DNA of 18,233 nucleotides from JABDPF01 sp036351055 (GCA_036351055.1 JAZBOH010000222.1:1-18233); one strand, 5' to 3'. Counted from the first letter of the stretch, positions 7,193-17,436 are shown. Made by a program: numbers and translations. The notes: generated from the letters alone by a model not told the origin.

Positions 7193-7849
7193 CTATTCCT
7201 GGATCTCGTAAGTGAACTTGTTCTGTACGCCCGGCACTTCGATCGCATTGCCATCGACCACGCGGGGTTTGTACTTGAACTTCAGGGCCGCCTGGATCGA
7301 CGCGCGGTGGAACAGGGAAGAGGTGCACTGATCCTCGACAACAAACGGGTCACGGATGGTGCCGTTACGGGTTACCGTGTACTGCACCACGCAATACCCT
7401 TCCACGCCGCGGGAAAGTGCACGCTGTGGATAGATCGGCGCAACTTTCACGATGGGCAGGTAGTCACCTTCACCTACACCCAGGCTGAATCCGCCGCTCA
7501 TCTCGATGTCCGTTTCAACCGGAGCAGCCTGGATGGCGATTTTTTCAGCGTTGGGGTTGAGATTTTCCAACTGCGGAGTCGGTGGCTGCGGCGGCGGTGC
7601 GTCCGGCGGTGGCGGCTTCTTCGGTTTCAGCTGCCTGCGCTGGATGGACTCGTCGCGTTTCAGCCTGACGAAATCGATCAGGTGCCCGGCGGCGCCTTCG
7701 TTCAACTCGCGGTCGGCGGTCACGATCAGGTACTGCATGAACCAGAACAGTCCGGCTGTTACGCAGACACCGAGCACGATACCGATCGCGAGCCGGATCG
7801 AATTTCCGACTTTCGGTAGAGTTAGTGTTTCATTAATAGTAGCCGACAT
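7193..7849 (-). CDS. tonB: TonB2-type energy transducer
   Basis: TonB carries energy from the ExbB/ExbD proton channel to TonB-dependent outer-membrane receptors. This 218-residue protein has a short cytoplasmic start, one membrane helix (about 18-42), a periplasmic proline-rich spacer (KPKKPPPPDAPPPQPPTPQ, 75-93) and a TonB C-terminal domain (about 130-218). That domain contains IYPQRALSRGVEGY and KFKYKPRVVDGNAIEVPGV. The spacer is short, as is typical of TonB2 proteins, and shorter than in E. coli TonB. C153 and C175 lie in the periplasmic domain and might form a disulphide. The ATG follows GAGG at suitable spacing. The exbD stop is 11 bases upstream, and the TPR gene begins 12 bases downstream. 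Confidence 0.93.
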   Translation of the reverse strand: MSATINETLTLPKVGNSIRLAIGIVLGVCVTAGLFWFMQYLIVTADRELNEGAAGHLIDFVRLKRDESIQRRQLKPKKPPPPDAPPPQPPTPQLENLNPNAEKIAIQAAPVETDIEMSGGFSLGVGEGDYLPIVKVAPIYPQRALSRGVEGYCVVQYTVTRNGTIRDPFVVEDQCTSSLFHRASIQAALKFKYKPRVVDGNAIEVPGVQNKFTYEIQE

Positions 7850-7860
7850 GGCTTACCTCA

Positions 7861-8268
7861 TTAGGGTTCGTTAGCCGCGATCGACACGTTGAACACGCCT
7901 GCCGAACGGGCGGCGTCCATAACCTGGATCAAGGTATCCGTCTTGGAATCCTTGTCCGCCTGGATGACGACAGAACCTTGTGGGTTCTCTGCGTGCAAAC
8001 GCTCGATATTCGGACGTACCGAACGGATATCGATTTGACGCCTGTCGATCCAGATGTCGTTATTGGGGCCAATGGCCACAAGGATGTTGGCTTTTTCCTG
8101 TTTTACCGCGGTTGCCGCATCGGGCCGGTTGACTTCAATACCGGCCTCCTTCACGAACGTCGCGGTTACGATGAAAAAGATCAGCATGATGAACACCACG
8201 TCCAGCATCGGCGTGATGTTGATCTCCGATTCTTCTTCTTCGTACTGAGTGGCTAAATGTTGCCGCAT
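7861..8268 (-). CDS. exbD: ExbD biopolymer transport protein
   Basis: This 135-residue ExbD/TolR-family stator subunit has a cytoplasmic acidic start (YEEEESEINITP), one membrane helix (about 21-41, MLDVVFIMLIFFIVTATF) and a periplasmic domain. Asp23 at the start of the helix is the conserved proton-carrying residue of the family. The periplasmic part has the usual ExbD features, such as IWIDRRQI and the final strands VMDAARSAGVFNVSIA. It pairs with the ExbB encoded just upstream to form the proton channel that powers TonB. A GGAG Shine-Dalgarno sequence lies nine bases before the ATG. There is a 39-bp gap from the exbB stop. Confidence 0.94.
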   Translation of the reverse strand: MRQHLATQYEEEESEINITPMLDVVFIMLIFFIVTATFVKEAGIEVNRPDAATAVKQEKANILVAIGPNNDIWIDRRQIDIRSVRPNIERLHAENPQGSVVIQADKDSKTDTLIQVMDAARSAGVFNVSIAANEP

Positions 8269-8307
8269 TAGTATTTCTCCTGATCAGCAGGCTGGAGGAA
8301 AGTTCCT

Positions 8308-8847
8308 TCAGCCGTGCTCGATAATCAATTCATCAGCGATGAACTCACGTTCCCTGCGCGCCTTGTTTTCCAGGTAGGCCGACATGGCTACCCCGGAAAG
8401 CGCGGCTACCATGCCCGCCATAGTCGGGACGGTGGCCTTGGAAACGCCTGATGCCATGGACCGGGGATTACCCGAACCGGAGATGGCCATGACCTCAAAG
8501 ACCTCGATCATTCCCGTGACCGTGCCGAGCAGTCCCAGCAAGGGGCACAGCGCGACACAGGTCTTGATCAGCGCCATGTTGCGTTCTGCATTGGCGGAGA
8601 CCTGGGAGATGATGCGGTCCCTGATCTGGTGGGCCTGCCAGGACGAATAGTCCGTCCTGGAGTCCCAGTAGACATGGGCCTGCCTGACCAGTTTCCGGTG
8701 ACCCGTGCGCAGGTACACGATGCGCTCGATGATGAGCATCCACATGAACAGCACCACGATGGCGATCACGTTGAGAACCGGTCCTCCGAGTTCGAAGAAA
8801 TCGCGGATCGTCGCGAGGAATGGCAGATAATAAAAGATGGTATCCAT
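8308..8847 (-). CDS. exbB: ExbB proton channel protein (TonB2 type)
   Basis: This 179-residue MotA/TolQ/ExbB-family protein has three membrane helices (about 22-44, 97-121 and 138-158). The signature stretch CPLLGLLGTVTGMIEVF covers about 101-117. It is shorter than E. coli ExbB (244), as expected for the second, compact ExbB of TonB2 systems. It should form the pentameric channel around the ExbD helices. The upstream ttpC-like gene ends six bases before this ATG. The Shine-Dalgarno sequence is weak (GGGATAA, overlapping that stop), which suggests translational coupling to the upstream gene. Confidence 0.93.
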   Translation of the reverse strand: MDTIFYYLPFLATIRDFFELGGPVLNVIAIVVLFMWMLIIERIVYLRTGHRKLVRQAHVYWDSRTDYSSWQAHQIRDRIISQVSANAERNMALIKTCVALCPLLGLLGTVTGMIEVFEVMAISGSGNPRSMASGVSKATVPTMAGMVAALSGVAMSAYLENKARREREFIADELIIEHG

Positions 8848-8853
8848 GGTGGA

Positions 8854-10218
8854 TTATCCCATTCTTTCTGCACGCTCGGAGAGCATGCCGGCGGCCTCTT
8901 CCTGGAGGATCTGCGTCAGTCGTTTCGCGCGGCTCTGCACCAGTGTGTGCAGGAACACCGTCGGAATGGCTACGCAGAGACCGAGAACCGTGGTCACCAG
9001 GGCGGTTGAAATACCACCGGCCATCAGCTTCGGATCACCAGCACCGTAAAGGGTGATGGCCTGGAAGGTAATGATCATACCGGTAACCGTACCGAGCAGA
9101 CCCAGCAGCGGTGCGACAACCGAGATGATTTTCAGGAATGGCAGCATGCTGTTGAACTTCGGCGTTTCCTTCAGGATCTGTTCGCCCAGCTTGAGCTCGA
9201 GCGACTCGACGTCTGAATCCGGGTTGTCGTGCGCAATCTTCAGCACGTGGCCCAGCGGGTTATTACCCGGTTTCTCCAGGTTCTTGGCTTGGCGGTTGAC
9301 CTTGGCGGCGGTGGTGGACAGGGCCAACAGGCGCCAGATGGCGATGGCCAGGCCGATGATACCGAGCACGATGATCACGTAACCGACTTCCTTACCCTGT
9401 GCGATGCGTTCCGTCAGGCTCGGAGACTGCACCAGCAGTGCAAGCAGCTGGCCGCGGGTCGGGTCGATGGCGAAGCCGTGCAAACCGTCCGTTGCTTCCA
9501 CGAGCTCGCTTGCGCGGCTGGTGTAACGGCCTTGCGGCTGGCGTTGCAGTTCGACCAGGCGTCCGGTCTCGGGCACGTACTCGAGGTACTTGCCATCGGA
9601 AACGACGTTGAACAGGCCGACACGGACCACATCGCGCATTTCCTCTTCACCGGAGGCGTTGACGACGTTGGCGTTGACCTTGACCACCTTGGCGGACTCC
9701 GTCATCTCGCGTTGCAGTTCGAACCAGATGCGTTCGATTTCCTGCAGCGTCGGCATGCGCGTGGTGGAACCCATCTTCTGTGCAAATTCCGTCAGCCAGG
9801 CGCCACGATCCGGGAACTGGATCTGTGTAACCGAGGTGTCGAAGTTGCCGCGGGCGTCGCCGGCAGCCTGCTGCAGAACACCGAAGAGTTCTTTCAGCTC
9901 ACCCAGGCGCTCCTGCAAGGCGCGCTCGAGGTCGATGATGGCGGCGTCGTTGACCTCGAAGGTGTCTTCCAGTTGCTGGGAGAGGTTCTCCTGGCGGGTC
10001 TGTTCGGCCTGCATGTCACGCAACAGCTGTTGCTGGCGCCCACGGGCGGCCTGGAAGGCCTGGATACGCTGCTGATTTTCAGCAGCGTCCTTGACACGGC
10101 CCTGTTTGACCTGCTCCAGCAGCTCGTCGAGCGAGACTGCCTGGGCGGCAAATGCAGTGTTTCCCATGCCGAAAACAAAGGCGGCGATCACTGCTGCTTT
10201 GAATATTGTCTTAATCAT
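8854..10218 (-). CDS. TtpC-like MotA/TolQ/ExbB protein with periplasmic coiled-coil domain
   Basis: This 454-residue protein starts with a signal peptide (cleavage near AFA, residue 24). A long coiled coil (about 35-120) and a mixed periplasmic domain (about 125-270) follow. A MotA/TolQ/ExbB domain with three membrane helices ends the protein (about 279-300, 364-388 and 403-427). The signature APLLGLLGTVTGMIITFQAI sits at 369-388. Vibrio TonB2 systems need such a protein, TtpC, alongside ExbB2, ExbD2 and TonB2. The domain layout and gene order match. It probably joins the inner-membrane motor and reaches across the periplasm (inference). GGAGGA seven bases before the ATG overlaps the end of the DUF3450 gene, two bases upstream, so the genes are coupled. 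Called ttpC only by analogy. Confidence 0.9.
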   Translation of the reverse strand: MIKTIFKAAVIAAFVFGMGNTAFAAQAVSLDELLEQVKQGRVKDAAENQQRIQAFQAARGRQQQLLRDMQAEQTRQENLSQQLEDTFEVNDAAIIDLERALQERLGELKELFGVLQQAAGDARGNFDTSVTQIQFPDRGAWLTEFAQKMGSTTRMPTLQEIERIWFELQREMTESAKVVKVNANVVNASGEEEMRDVVRVGLFNVVSDGKYLEYVPETGRLVELQRQPQGRYTSRASELVEATDGLHGFAIDPTRGQLLALLVQSPSLTERIAQGKEVGYVIIVLGIIGLAIAIWRLLALSTTAAKVNRQAKNLEKPGNNPLGHVLKIAHDNPDSDVESLELKLGEQILKETPKFNSMLPFLKIISVVAPLLGLLGTVTGMIITFQAITLYGAGDPKLMAGGISTALVTTVLGLCVAIPTVFLHTLVQSRAKRLTQILQEEAAGMLSERAERMG

Positions 10219-10220
10219 GA

Positions 10221-11000
10221 TTATTCCTCCGAAGGAGCAGCGACAGGAATGACCAGCAGATCAGGTGCAACCTGCTTGCGGGCCACCTTCAGGCCGTGAG
10301 ACACCTGGTTCTTGAACTCGGCGTCGTCAAGCTTGACGAATGCGCCGGCATCCTTGTCCCAGGCACCGGTGGTGCCAGCGCCGACCGTCTGGTAAGCAAG
10401 CGAGACGCGGCCGATGCGGAGGAAATCGGCTTCCTGCTTGACACCGTCGACATCAACCGTGTCTTTGTAAGCCTCGATGGTCCGACCGTAATCGTTCTCG
10501 ATCTGGTAAGCCTCGACCACGCGCCGGAATTTTTCGGCGGCTGACACGTCGGAGCGTTCCATCATGCCGCGCAGCCTTTCCATGCGCTCTGTACGCTCTT
10601 TCAGCAGGAACGGCGTATCGAGTTCGATAAACACGTCCAGCGAGTCCAGCATCCTGGTCATCAGGGGCAGGATCTGACGCTCGATGAGCGACACGTTCCT
10701 GATGGACTCGTTGAGGGCGGCCATTTCGGATACCTGGTTGTCGACCTGGCGCTGCAACAGTGCGTTGTAGGTCACCAGACCGTCGACGACCTTGGCCACG
10801 GTGTTGTAGTCGTTGAGCAAGTCCTGGGTTTGGTCGGCGATCTGCTCGACGCGGCGCTGCTCAGCAGCACCGGCATCGGCGCGTTTCTCGCCTTCCGCCA
10901 TGACCTGGTCCACAGTTGCCTGGGCAAAAACCGACGCGGAGAAAACCGCTGAAAGCGTTGCGCCGAGCAAGAGCATTTTGTTCATTCGATTGATTAACAT
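10221..11000 (-). CDS. DUF3450 exported coiled-coil protein, first gene of the TonB2 operon
   Basis: This 259-residue protein has a signal peptide (hydrophobic MLLLGATLSAVFSASVFA, cleavage after about residue 26). A long helical coiled-coil region (about 30-130) follows, then a mainly beta C-terminal part with GTTGAWDKDAGAFVKLDD and a hydrophobic end, LLVIPVAAP. This matches DUF3450, whose genes regularly precede ttpC-exbB-exbD-tonB in Vibrio-type clusters. The molecular role is not established, though a periplasmic partner of the transducer is the obvious guess. I chose ATG at 11000. ATG at 10985 (MNKMLLLG) also gives a normal signal peptide. Upstream GTG extension to 11045 would spoil the signal sequence. 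No start has a strong Shine-Dalgarno sequence. Confidence 0.85.
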   Translation of the reverse strand: MLINRMNKMLLLGATLSAVFSASVFAQATVDQVMAEGEKRADAGAAEQRRVEQIADQTQDLLNDYNTVAKVVDGLVTYNALLQRQVDNQVSEMAALNESIRNVSLIERQILPLMTRMLDSLDVFIELDTPFLLKERTERMERLRGMMERSDVSAAEKFRRVVEAYQIENDYGRTIEAYKDTVDVDGVKQEADFLRIGRVSLAYQTVGAGTTGAWDKDAGAFVKLDDAEFKNQVSHGLKVARKQVAPDLLVIPVAAPSEE

Positions 11001-11069
11001 ACTGGGTCTCGGTTTTGACAAAGGGATTGATGGTAGATAAAACACGTAAATTTATTCCGGACAAGGAAG

Positions 11070-11097
11070 GGTATAACCTGCGTTACACCGCAGTCAA
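11070..11097 (-). promoter_or_regulatory. Likely promoter of the TonB2 operon
   Basis: On the minus strand TTGACT (11097-11092) and TATACC (11075-11070) are separated by 16 bp. They lie 70-97 bases upstream of the chosen DUF3450 start, in an AT-rich gap of about 220 bp (11001-11221) that is the only sizeable spacer before this operon. I looked for a Fur-type GATAATGATAATCATTATC palindrome in the gap and saw none. An imperfect 9-bp inverted repeat (GAATTACTG 11153-11161, CAGCAATTC 11179-11187) lies further upstream. Confidence 0.4.
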
Positions 11098-11221
11098 TTG
11101 TTTCCACCGTTAATAAAGCGTTGTTTGCGTTGATCTGAGCAAATTTTTCGGGGAATTACTGACCTTTATCAGATCCGGCAGCAATTCTTTAAAATAACGG
11201 CGCAGATTGTACCAAGGGTAT

Positions 11222-13051
11222 TTACAGGCCGTAGGCCCAGACCAGCACAGCGGTCAAAACCAGCCAGAGCCCGATCGCCAGCGGCAACCCAACCCGTACA
11301 AAGTCACCGAACTTGTAGCCGCCGGCATTCATCAGGAGGATGTTGGTCTGGTAGGCCATCGGCGTGACGAAGCTGAGGTTGGCGCCAAACAGGACCGCGA
11401 GCACGAAGGGCTCCAGGGGCAGACCCAGCCGCTGCGCGATACCGATCGCGATCGGCGTGCCGATCACCGCGGCCGCGTTGTTCGAAACGATATTGGTCAG
11501 AATACCCATCATCAGCATCAGCCCGCCGAGCACCACGGTCGGCGGTGCGCCGAAGGTGACGGAGACGAACAACAGGGCGATATAGTCCGCTCCACCCGTT
11601 TTAAGCAATGCCGCGCCCATCGCCAGCGAGGCGACGATGATCAGGATGACCTGGGTGCTGAGCGCACTCATCGCGTCTTTCCAGTTGAGGCAACGGGTCA
11701 CGATCAGCACCATGAAACCGAGCACGGCGCTGATTTCGATGGGCATGATATTCAGTGCCGCCAGCGCCACCACGCCCAGCATGGTCGCCATGGCGATGGG
11801 CGCCTTGCTGGTGCTGGGCAGCTGGATGCTGCCGTCGAGGACCAGGAAGTCGGCTGTTTCTTTCAGTTCGCGCAGGTTCTCGACCGTGGACTGCACCAAC
11901 AATACGTCGCCGGACCGTAACTGGATTTCATCCAGTCCGGGTGATTTGCGCTCCTGTGATCCTTCAAAGCGGTTGAAGGCCAGCAGCCTGAGGCCGTAGC
12001 GCCCGCGCAATCGCGCATTGCCTATGCGCACGCCGTTCAGCCGCGAGGCTGGCGTGATCACCACCTCGGCAATCTGCTGGCCTTCCGCGCTGAGCGGATG
12101 CTCTGCGTCCACGGCCTGGTCGCCGGAAAACAGGGTGCCGCCGAGCAGGCGGGAGTATTCGCGCAGGTTGGCCTGGGTGTCACTGGTGGTAATGCGGTCA
12201 TTCGCCTTGAGCACCACGTCCGGCAGGGGATTGATAAAAACGCCCTGGCCGCGTTGCACGGTTTCTACCTTGATGCCGTCACCGGTTCGCAGGATGGCGG
12301 TCGCCAGGCGGCGGCCAACCACCGGGCTGTCCTCGTTCAGGCGGATCTGGGCGGTGTACAGTCTCGAAACCGTGCCGCTCATCGGCGGTTGCCGTTCCGG
12401 CGTGATACGCGGTGCGACCAGCCACAGGTAGAGCACCGCGAAGAACCCCGCAATCAGCGCCGGGCCAAGAAAATCAAACATGTTGAAGGTTTCCATGCCC
12501 ATGTCTTCGGCCACGTTCACCACCAGAAGGTTGGTGGAGGTGCCGATGGTCGTGGACATGCCGCCGAGGATGGAAGCAAAGCCCATCGGGATCAGCGAGC
12601 CCGAGGGCGATTCACCGGTGCGCACGGCGACCCCGACCAGGATCGGCAGCATCAGGACCACGATCGGCGTGTTGTTGATAAAGGCGCTCAGCACAGCCGT
12701 GATCAGGATGGTGACCAGCAGGGATATCGCGGGGCCTTTACGCCACAACTGGGCCAGGAGACGGCCGACCGGCTCCAGGGCGCCCGTTCGGATCAGGCCC
12801 TGGCCAACAATCATCAGTCCGCATACGGCGACAAGCGCCTTGTGGCCAAAGCCGAGGAAAAAGTCCGATGGCTGCAGGGTTTTGCCCTCAGAGACATAGG
12901 GAAACAACGTGAAACCGACCGTCAGCGAGACCAGGACGAGCAGGCTGGTGGTCTGCAGGGGGATGCTTTCACGAGTGAACAGGATCAGCGCCACGACGAT
13001 CAGAATCATCACGGCCAGCGCGTGCGAATTGGGGAGCGCTAATTCCATCAT
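11222..13051 (-). CDS. SLC13/DASS-family transporter with two RCK_C (TrkA-C) domains
   Basis: This 609-residue integral membrane protein is built as two hydrophobic halves (about 1-215 and 415-609) around a soluble insert. Each half carries a DASS-type motif: SAFINNTPIV (122-131) with GTSTNLLV (170-177), and SNNAAAVIGTP (523-533). The insert holds two RCK_C-like beta-alpha units (about 225-300 and 325-400, the second with RSGDVLLVQ). Proteins of this layout, like E. coli YfbS, are annotated as Na+-coupled anion or sulfate transporters. The substrate cannot be told from sequence. RCK_C domains usually sense a small ligand. The ATG has only a weak AGG before it. The yyaL-type gene ends about 50 bases upstream with no terminator between, so the two may be cotranscribed. 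Confidence 0.9.
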   Translation of the reverse strand: MMELALPNSHALAVMILIVVALILFTRESIPLQTTSLLVLVSLTVGFTLFPYVSEGKTLQPSDFFLGFGHKALVAVCGLMIVGQGLIRTGALEPVGRLLAQLWRKGPAISLLVTILITAVLSAFINNTPIVVLMLPILVGVAVRTGESPSGSLIPMGFASILGGMSTTIGTSTNLLVVNVAEDMGMETFNMFDFLGPALIAGFFAVLYLWLVAPRITPERQPPMSGTVSRLYTAQIRLNEDSPVVGRRLATAILRTGDGIKVETVQRGQGVFINPLPDVVLKANDRITTSDTQANLREYSRLLGGTLFSGDQAVDAEHPLSAEGQQIAEVVITPASRLNGVRIGNARLRGRYGLRLLAFNRFEGSQERKSPGLDEIQLRSGDVLLVQSTVENLRELKETADFLVLDGSIQLPSTSKAPIAMATMLGVVALAALNIMPIEISAVLGFMVLIVTRCLNWKDAMSALSTQVILIIVASLAMGAALLKTGGADYIALLFVSVTFGAPPTVVLGGLMLMMGILTNIVSNNAAAVIGTPIAIGIAQRLGLPLEPFVLAVLFGANLSFVTPMAYQTNILLMNAGGYKFGDFVRVGLPLAIGLWLVLTAVLVWAYGL

Positions 13052-13101
13052 TGCCTAAAGTGTCTCGTTCCTTTTGCTGCGCCAACCGTCCACCAACGAC
13101 A

Positions 13102-15123
<2,022 letters not shown>

Positions 15124-15172
15124 CTGACATATGCTGCCACAGCCCGACCGGAAATTGGATTTCAAGCACGCA

Positions 15173-16036
15173 GTGAACCACCCCAGCCACCCATTTATTG
15201 CCTTTGACCCGGTCGCTTTCTCAATGGGCCCGCTCAGTGTGCACTGGTACGGCATCACCTATCTGCTGGCTTTCCTGTGTTTCTGGGCGCTGGGCAACTG
15301 GCTGACACGCAAGCGACCCTGGTGGGGCTGGACGCCGCAGGACGTCGGGGACATGCTGTTTTACGGCATGCTCGGCGTGGTGGTCGGCGGCAGGCTGGGG
15401 TATGTCCTGTTTTACAGCTTTGACAGCCTGCTCGCGGACCCACTGTTCCTGTTCAAAATTACGCAGGGTGGCATGTCGTTTCATGGCGGTCTGCTGGGCG
15501 TCATGGCGGCCATGTGGTGGTTCGGGCACAAGACCGGGCGGGGCTTCTGGGCGGTGGCTGATTTCGTGGCGCCGCTGGTGCCCATCGGTCTCGGGCTCGG
15601 GCGCGTGGGAAATTTCATCGGCGGGGAACTGTGGGGACGGATCAGTGACGTGCCGTGGGCCATGGTGTTCGCCAACGCCATCCAGCCGGGGGGCTGGCAG
15701 TCAGCCGAGCTCAGGTCGGCCTGGGAGAGCGGCGCGCTGGACCACCTGGCCCGCCACCCCAGCCAGCTGTACCAGGCCTTCGGCGAGGGACTTGGCCTGT
15801 TTCTCCTGCTGGCCGTTTACTCGCGCCTGCCACGCCCGGTGGCCGCCGTCTCCGGCCTGTTCCTGATAGGCTACGGTTGCTTCCGCTTTGTGGCAGAATT
15901 CTTTCGTGAGCCGGATGCGCACATCGGGTTCATCGCCGGGCAGTGGCTGACCATGGGCATGGTCCTGACGCTGCCCATGATCATAGCCGGCGCCGTCATC
16001 ATGGCGACGGCGTATCGTTACAGGGAAAGTGAATGA
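15173..16036 (+). CDS. lgt: Prolipoprotein diacylglyceryl transferase
   Basis: Lgt moves a diacylglyceryl group from phosphatidylglycerol onto the lipobox cysteine of prolipoproteins in the inner membrane, the first step of lipoprotein maturation. The 287-residue product is a multi-pass membrane protein. Family hallmarks are IAFDPVAFSMGPLSVHWYG near the start, SFHGG (H104), the signature GRVGNFIGGELWGR (R144, N147) and RHPSQLYQA near 194-202. R144 and H104 sit where E. coli R143 and H103 lie. I prefer GTG at 15173 because it gives the usual N-terminus and because an in-frame ATG at 15131 lies inside the likely -10 box. The ATG would add 14 residues. The stop overlaps the thyA ATG by four bases (ATGA). 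Confidence 0.94.
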   Translation: MNHPSHPFIAFDPVAFSMGPLSVHWYGITYLLAFLCFWALGNWLTRKRPWWGWTPQDVGDMLFYGMLGVVVGGRLGYVLFYSFDSLLADPLFLFKITQGGMSFHGGLLGVMAAMWWFGHKTGRGFWAVADFVAPLVPIGLGLGRVGNFIGGELWGRISDVPWAMVFANAIQPGGWQSAELRSAWESGALDHLARHPSQLYQAFGEGLGLFLLLAVYSRLPRPVAAVSGLFLIGYGCFRFVAEFFREPDAHIGFIAGQWLTMGMVLTLPMIIAGAVIMATAYRYRESE

Positions 16037-16866
16037 AGACCTATCTCGACCTCCTGCAGACCATCCTCGATCATGGAACACAGAAATCCGACCGCACCGG
16101 AACCGGCACGATCAGCCTGTTCGGCCACCAGATGCGGTTTGACCTGTCGCAGGGTTTTCCAGCGGTCACGACCAAGAAACTTCACTTCAAGTCGATCATC
16201 CACGAGCTGCTGTGGTTCCTGGCCGGCGACACCAATATCCGCTACCTGAACGACAACGGCGTACGCATCTGGGATGCCTGGGCCACGGAGGATGGTGAAC
16301 TGGGTCCTGTCTACGGCGCCCAGTGGCGCAACTGGATTGCCGCGGACGGCCGGCGCATCGACCAGGTAAAGCAGCTGCTCGATGACCTGGAGAACCGCCC
16401 GGATTCGCGACGGCACATCATTTCGGCCTGGAACCCCGCCCTGCTGCCGGATGAAACCCGCAGTCCAAAGGAAAATGCGGCCGCCGGGCTGCAGGCGCTT
16501 CCGCCCTGTCACACCATGTTCCAGTTTCACGTGGCCGACGGGCGGCTCAGCTGCCAGCTGTACCAGCGCAGTGCCGACGTATTCCTCGGTGTGCCGTTCA
16601 ATATTGCTTCCTATGCCCTGTTGACCATGATGGTGGCGCAGGTCGTGGGGCTCGAGCCGGGCGATTTCGTGCATACTTTCGGCGACGTCCACATCTACCT
16701 GAACCACCTGGAACAGGTGGAAACCCAGTTGGCGCGGACGCCATACCCCCTGCCGGAGATGCGCATCAATCCGGACCGCAAGGACCTGTTCGACTTCCGT
16801 TACGAGGATTTCGAACTGCTCAACTACCAATACCACCCCGCGATCCGCGCGCCGATCGCCGTCTGA
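16033..16866 (+). CDS. thyA: Thymidylate synthase
   Basis: ThyA methylates dUMP to dTMP with 5,10-methylene-tetrahydrofolate, leaving dihydrofolate for the DHFR encoded next. The 277-residue protein is complete. It has SDRTGTGT (19-26), the WFLAGDTNIRYL region, RRHIISAWNP, the catalytic Cys159 in LPPCH, SCQLYQRSADVFLGVPFNIASYALL and the C-terminal APIAV. Compared with E. coli ThyA (264) it has an insertion of about 13 residues just before the catalytic Cys (PDETRSPKENAAAG), as I recall from other long bacterial ThyA proteins. It is translationally coupled to lgt by the ATGA overlap. folA starts ten bases after its stop. The lgt-thyA pairing is also found in E. coli. Confidence 0.97.
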   Translation: MKTYLDLLQTILDHGTQKSDRTGTGTISLFGHQMRFDLSQGFPAVTTKKLHFKSIIHELLWFLAGDTNIRYLNDNGVRIWDAWATEDGELGPVYGAQWRNWIAADGRRIDQVKQLLDDLENRPDSRRHIISAWNPALLPDETRSPKENAAAGLQALPPCHTMFQFHVADGRLSCQLYQRSADVFLGVPFNIASYALLTMMVAQVVGLEPGDFVHTFGDVHIYLNHLEQVETQLARTPYPLPEMRINPDRKDLFDFRYEDFELLNYQYHPAIRAPIAV

Positions 16867-16876
16867 ACCCGGACTG

Positions 16877-17407
16877 ATGCTGGCTGGAAAATCCATCGTG
16901 GTCATCGCGGCGATGGCCCGCAACAGGGCGATCGGGCTGGCAGGTTCGATGCCCTGGCACCTGCCGCGTGAACTCAGGCACTTCAAAGAAACAACCATGG
17001 GGAAACCCATCGTGATGGGCCGCAAAACCTGGGAGTCCATCGGCCGCATACTGCCGGGCCGTCAGAACATCGTGGTCACCAGAAACCGTGAATACGCGGT
17101 TGCTGGCGGCATCGTGGCGGCTTCACTGGAAGGCGCGGTTGCACTGGCTGCAGGCGCAGAGGTCATGGTGATTGGCGGAGGGCAGTTGTACGCGGAGGCC
17201 ATGCCGTATGCCGACCGGATGATCCTGACACAGGTCGATTGCGAACCGGAAGCGGATACCTGGTTTCCGGATTGGAGGGAAGAGGAGTGGATCGAGGAGG
17301 AATTGCGTTCGGAGTTGCCGGACGAGAAAAATCCTCTCGCCTACCGGGTTGTGGTCCTGACCAGGAACGTGGAAGACCGGGGTCAGGAAAGACCGGGGTC
17401 AGAGTAG
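16877..17407 (+). CDS. folA: Dihydrofolate reductase, C-terminus built from a repeat element
   Basis: DHFR reduces the dihydrofolate made by ThyA to tetrahydrofolate with NADPH. The 176-residue protein shows IAAMARNRAIG, the active-site segment MPWHLPREL with acidic residue E32 (Asp27 in E. coli), PIVMGRKTWESIG, ILPGRQNIVVTR and VMVIGGGQLYAEAMPYADRM. A normal DHFR would end near the strand YRVVVLTR. Here the last dozen residues (VEDRGQERPGSE) and the stop lie in two copies of a GACCGGGGTCAG repeat and the left arm of a palindrome, so the native end appears replaced by a REP-like element. The start has only a weak Shine-Dalgarno sequence and may depend on thyA translation. It is convergent with apaH, as in E. 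coli. Confidence 0.95.
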   Translation: MLAGKSIVVIAAMARNRAIGLAGSMPWHLPRELRHFKETTMGKPIVMGRKTWESIGRILPGRQNIVVTRNREYAVAGGIVAASLEGAVALAAGAEVMVIGGGQLYAEAMPYADRMILTQVDCEPEADTWFPDWREEEWIEEELRSELPDEKNPLAYRVVVLTRNVEDRGQERPGSE

Positions 17408-17426
17408 CTGAGCTACTCTGACCCCG
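17373..17426. repeat. REP-like element: direct repeat plus 33-bp perfect palindrome
   Basis: A 14-base sequence, AAGACCGGGGTCAG, occurs at 17373-17386 and again at 17389-17402. The second copy leads into a perfect inverted repeat with arms CGGGGTCAGAGTAGCT (17394-17409) and AGCTACTCTGACCCCG (17411-17426) around a single G. As RNA it forms a stable hairpin with a small loop. It has no T tract, so it is not a standard terminator, though it could protect or end the folA and apaH transcripts. GGGGTCAGAGT-type palindromes are reminiscent of REP elements spread by RAYT transposases, but no such transposase is in the window. Confidence 0.8.
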
Positions 17427-17436
17427 TGGTTTTGAC

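Noticed and set aside
9229..10299. A 356-codon plus-strand open frame opposite the TtpC-like gene
   Set aside because: The minus-strand gene has a signal peptide, three membrane helices and family motifs; this one has none.
11101..11200. Imperfect inverted repeat as a terminator for the SLC13-type gene, or a Fur site
   Set aside because: The stem (GAATTACTG/CAGCAATTC) has a 17-base loop and no T tract in the needed direction, and the sequence does not match a Fur consensus.
12098..13042. A 314-codon plus-strand open frame opposite the SLC13-type gene
   Set aside because: Its His/Gln/Asp/Arg-rich composition is the usual antisense of a membrane protein.
16455..16500. Insertion of about 13 residues before the ThyA catalytic Cys as an anomaly
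   Set aside because: Longer ThyA proteins with an insertion at this point are common among bacteria, and the flanking motifs are intact.
16018..17049. A 343-codon minus-strand open frame across thyA and folA
   Set aside because: thyA and folA are unmistakable on the plus strand, so this is their antisense.
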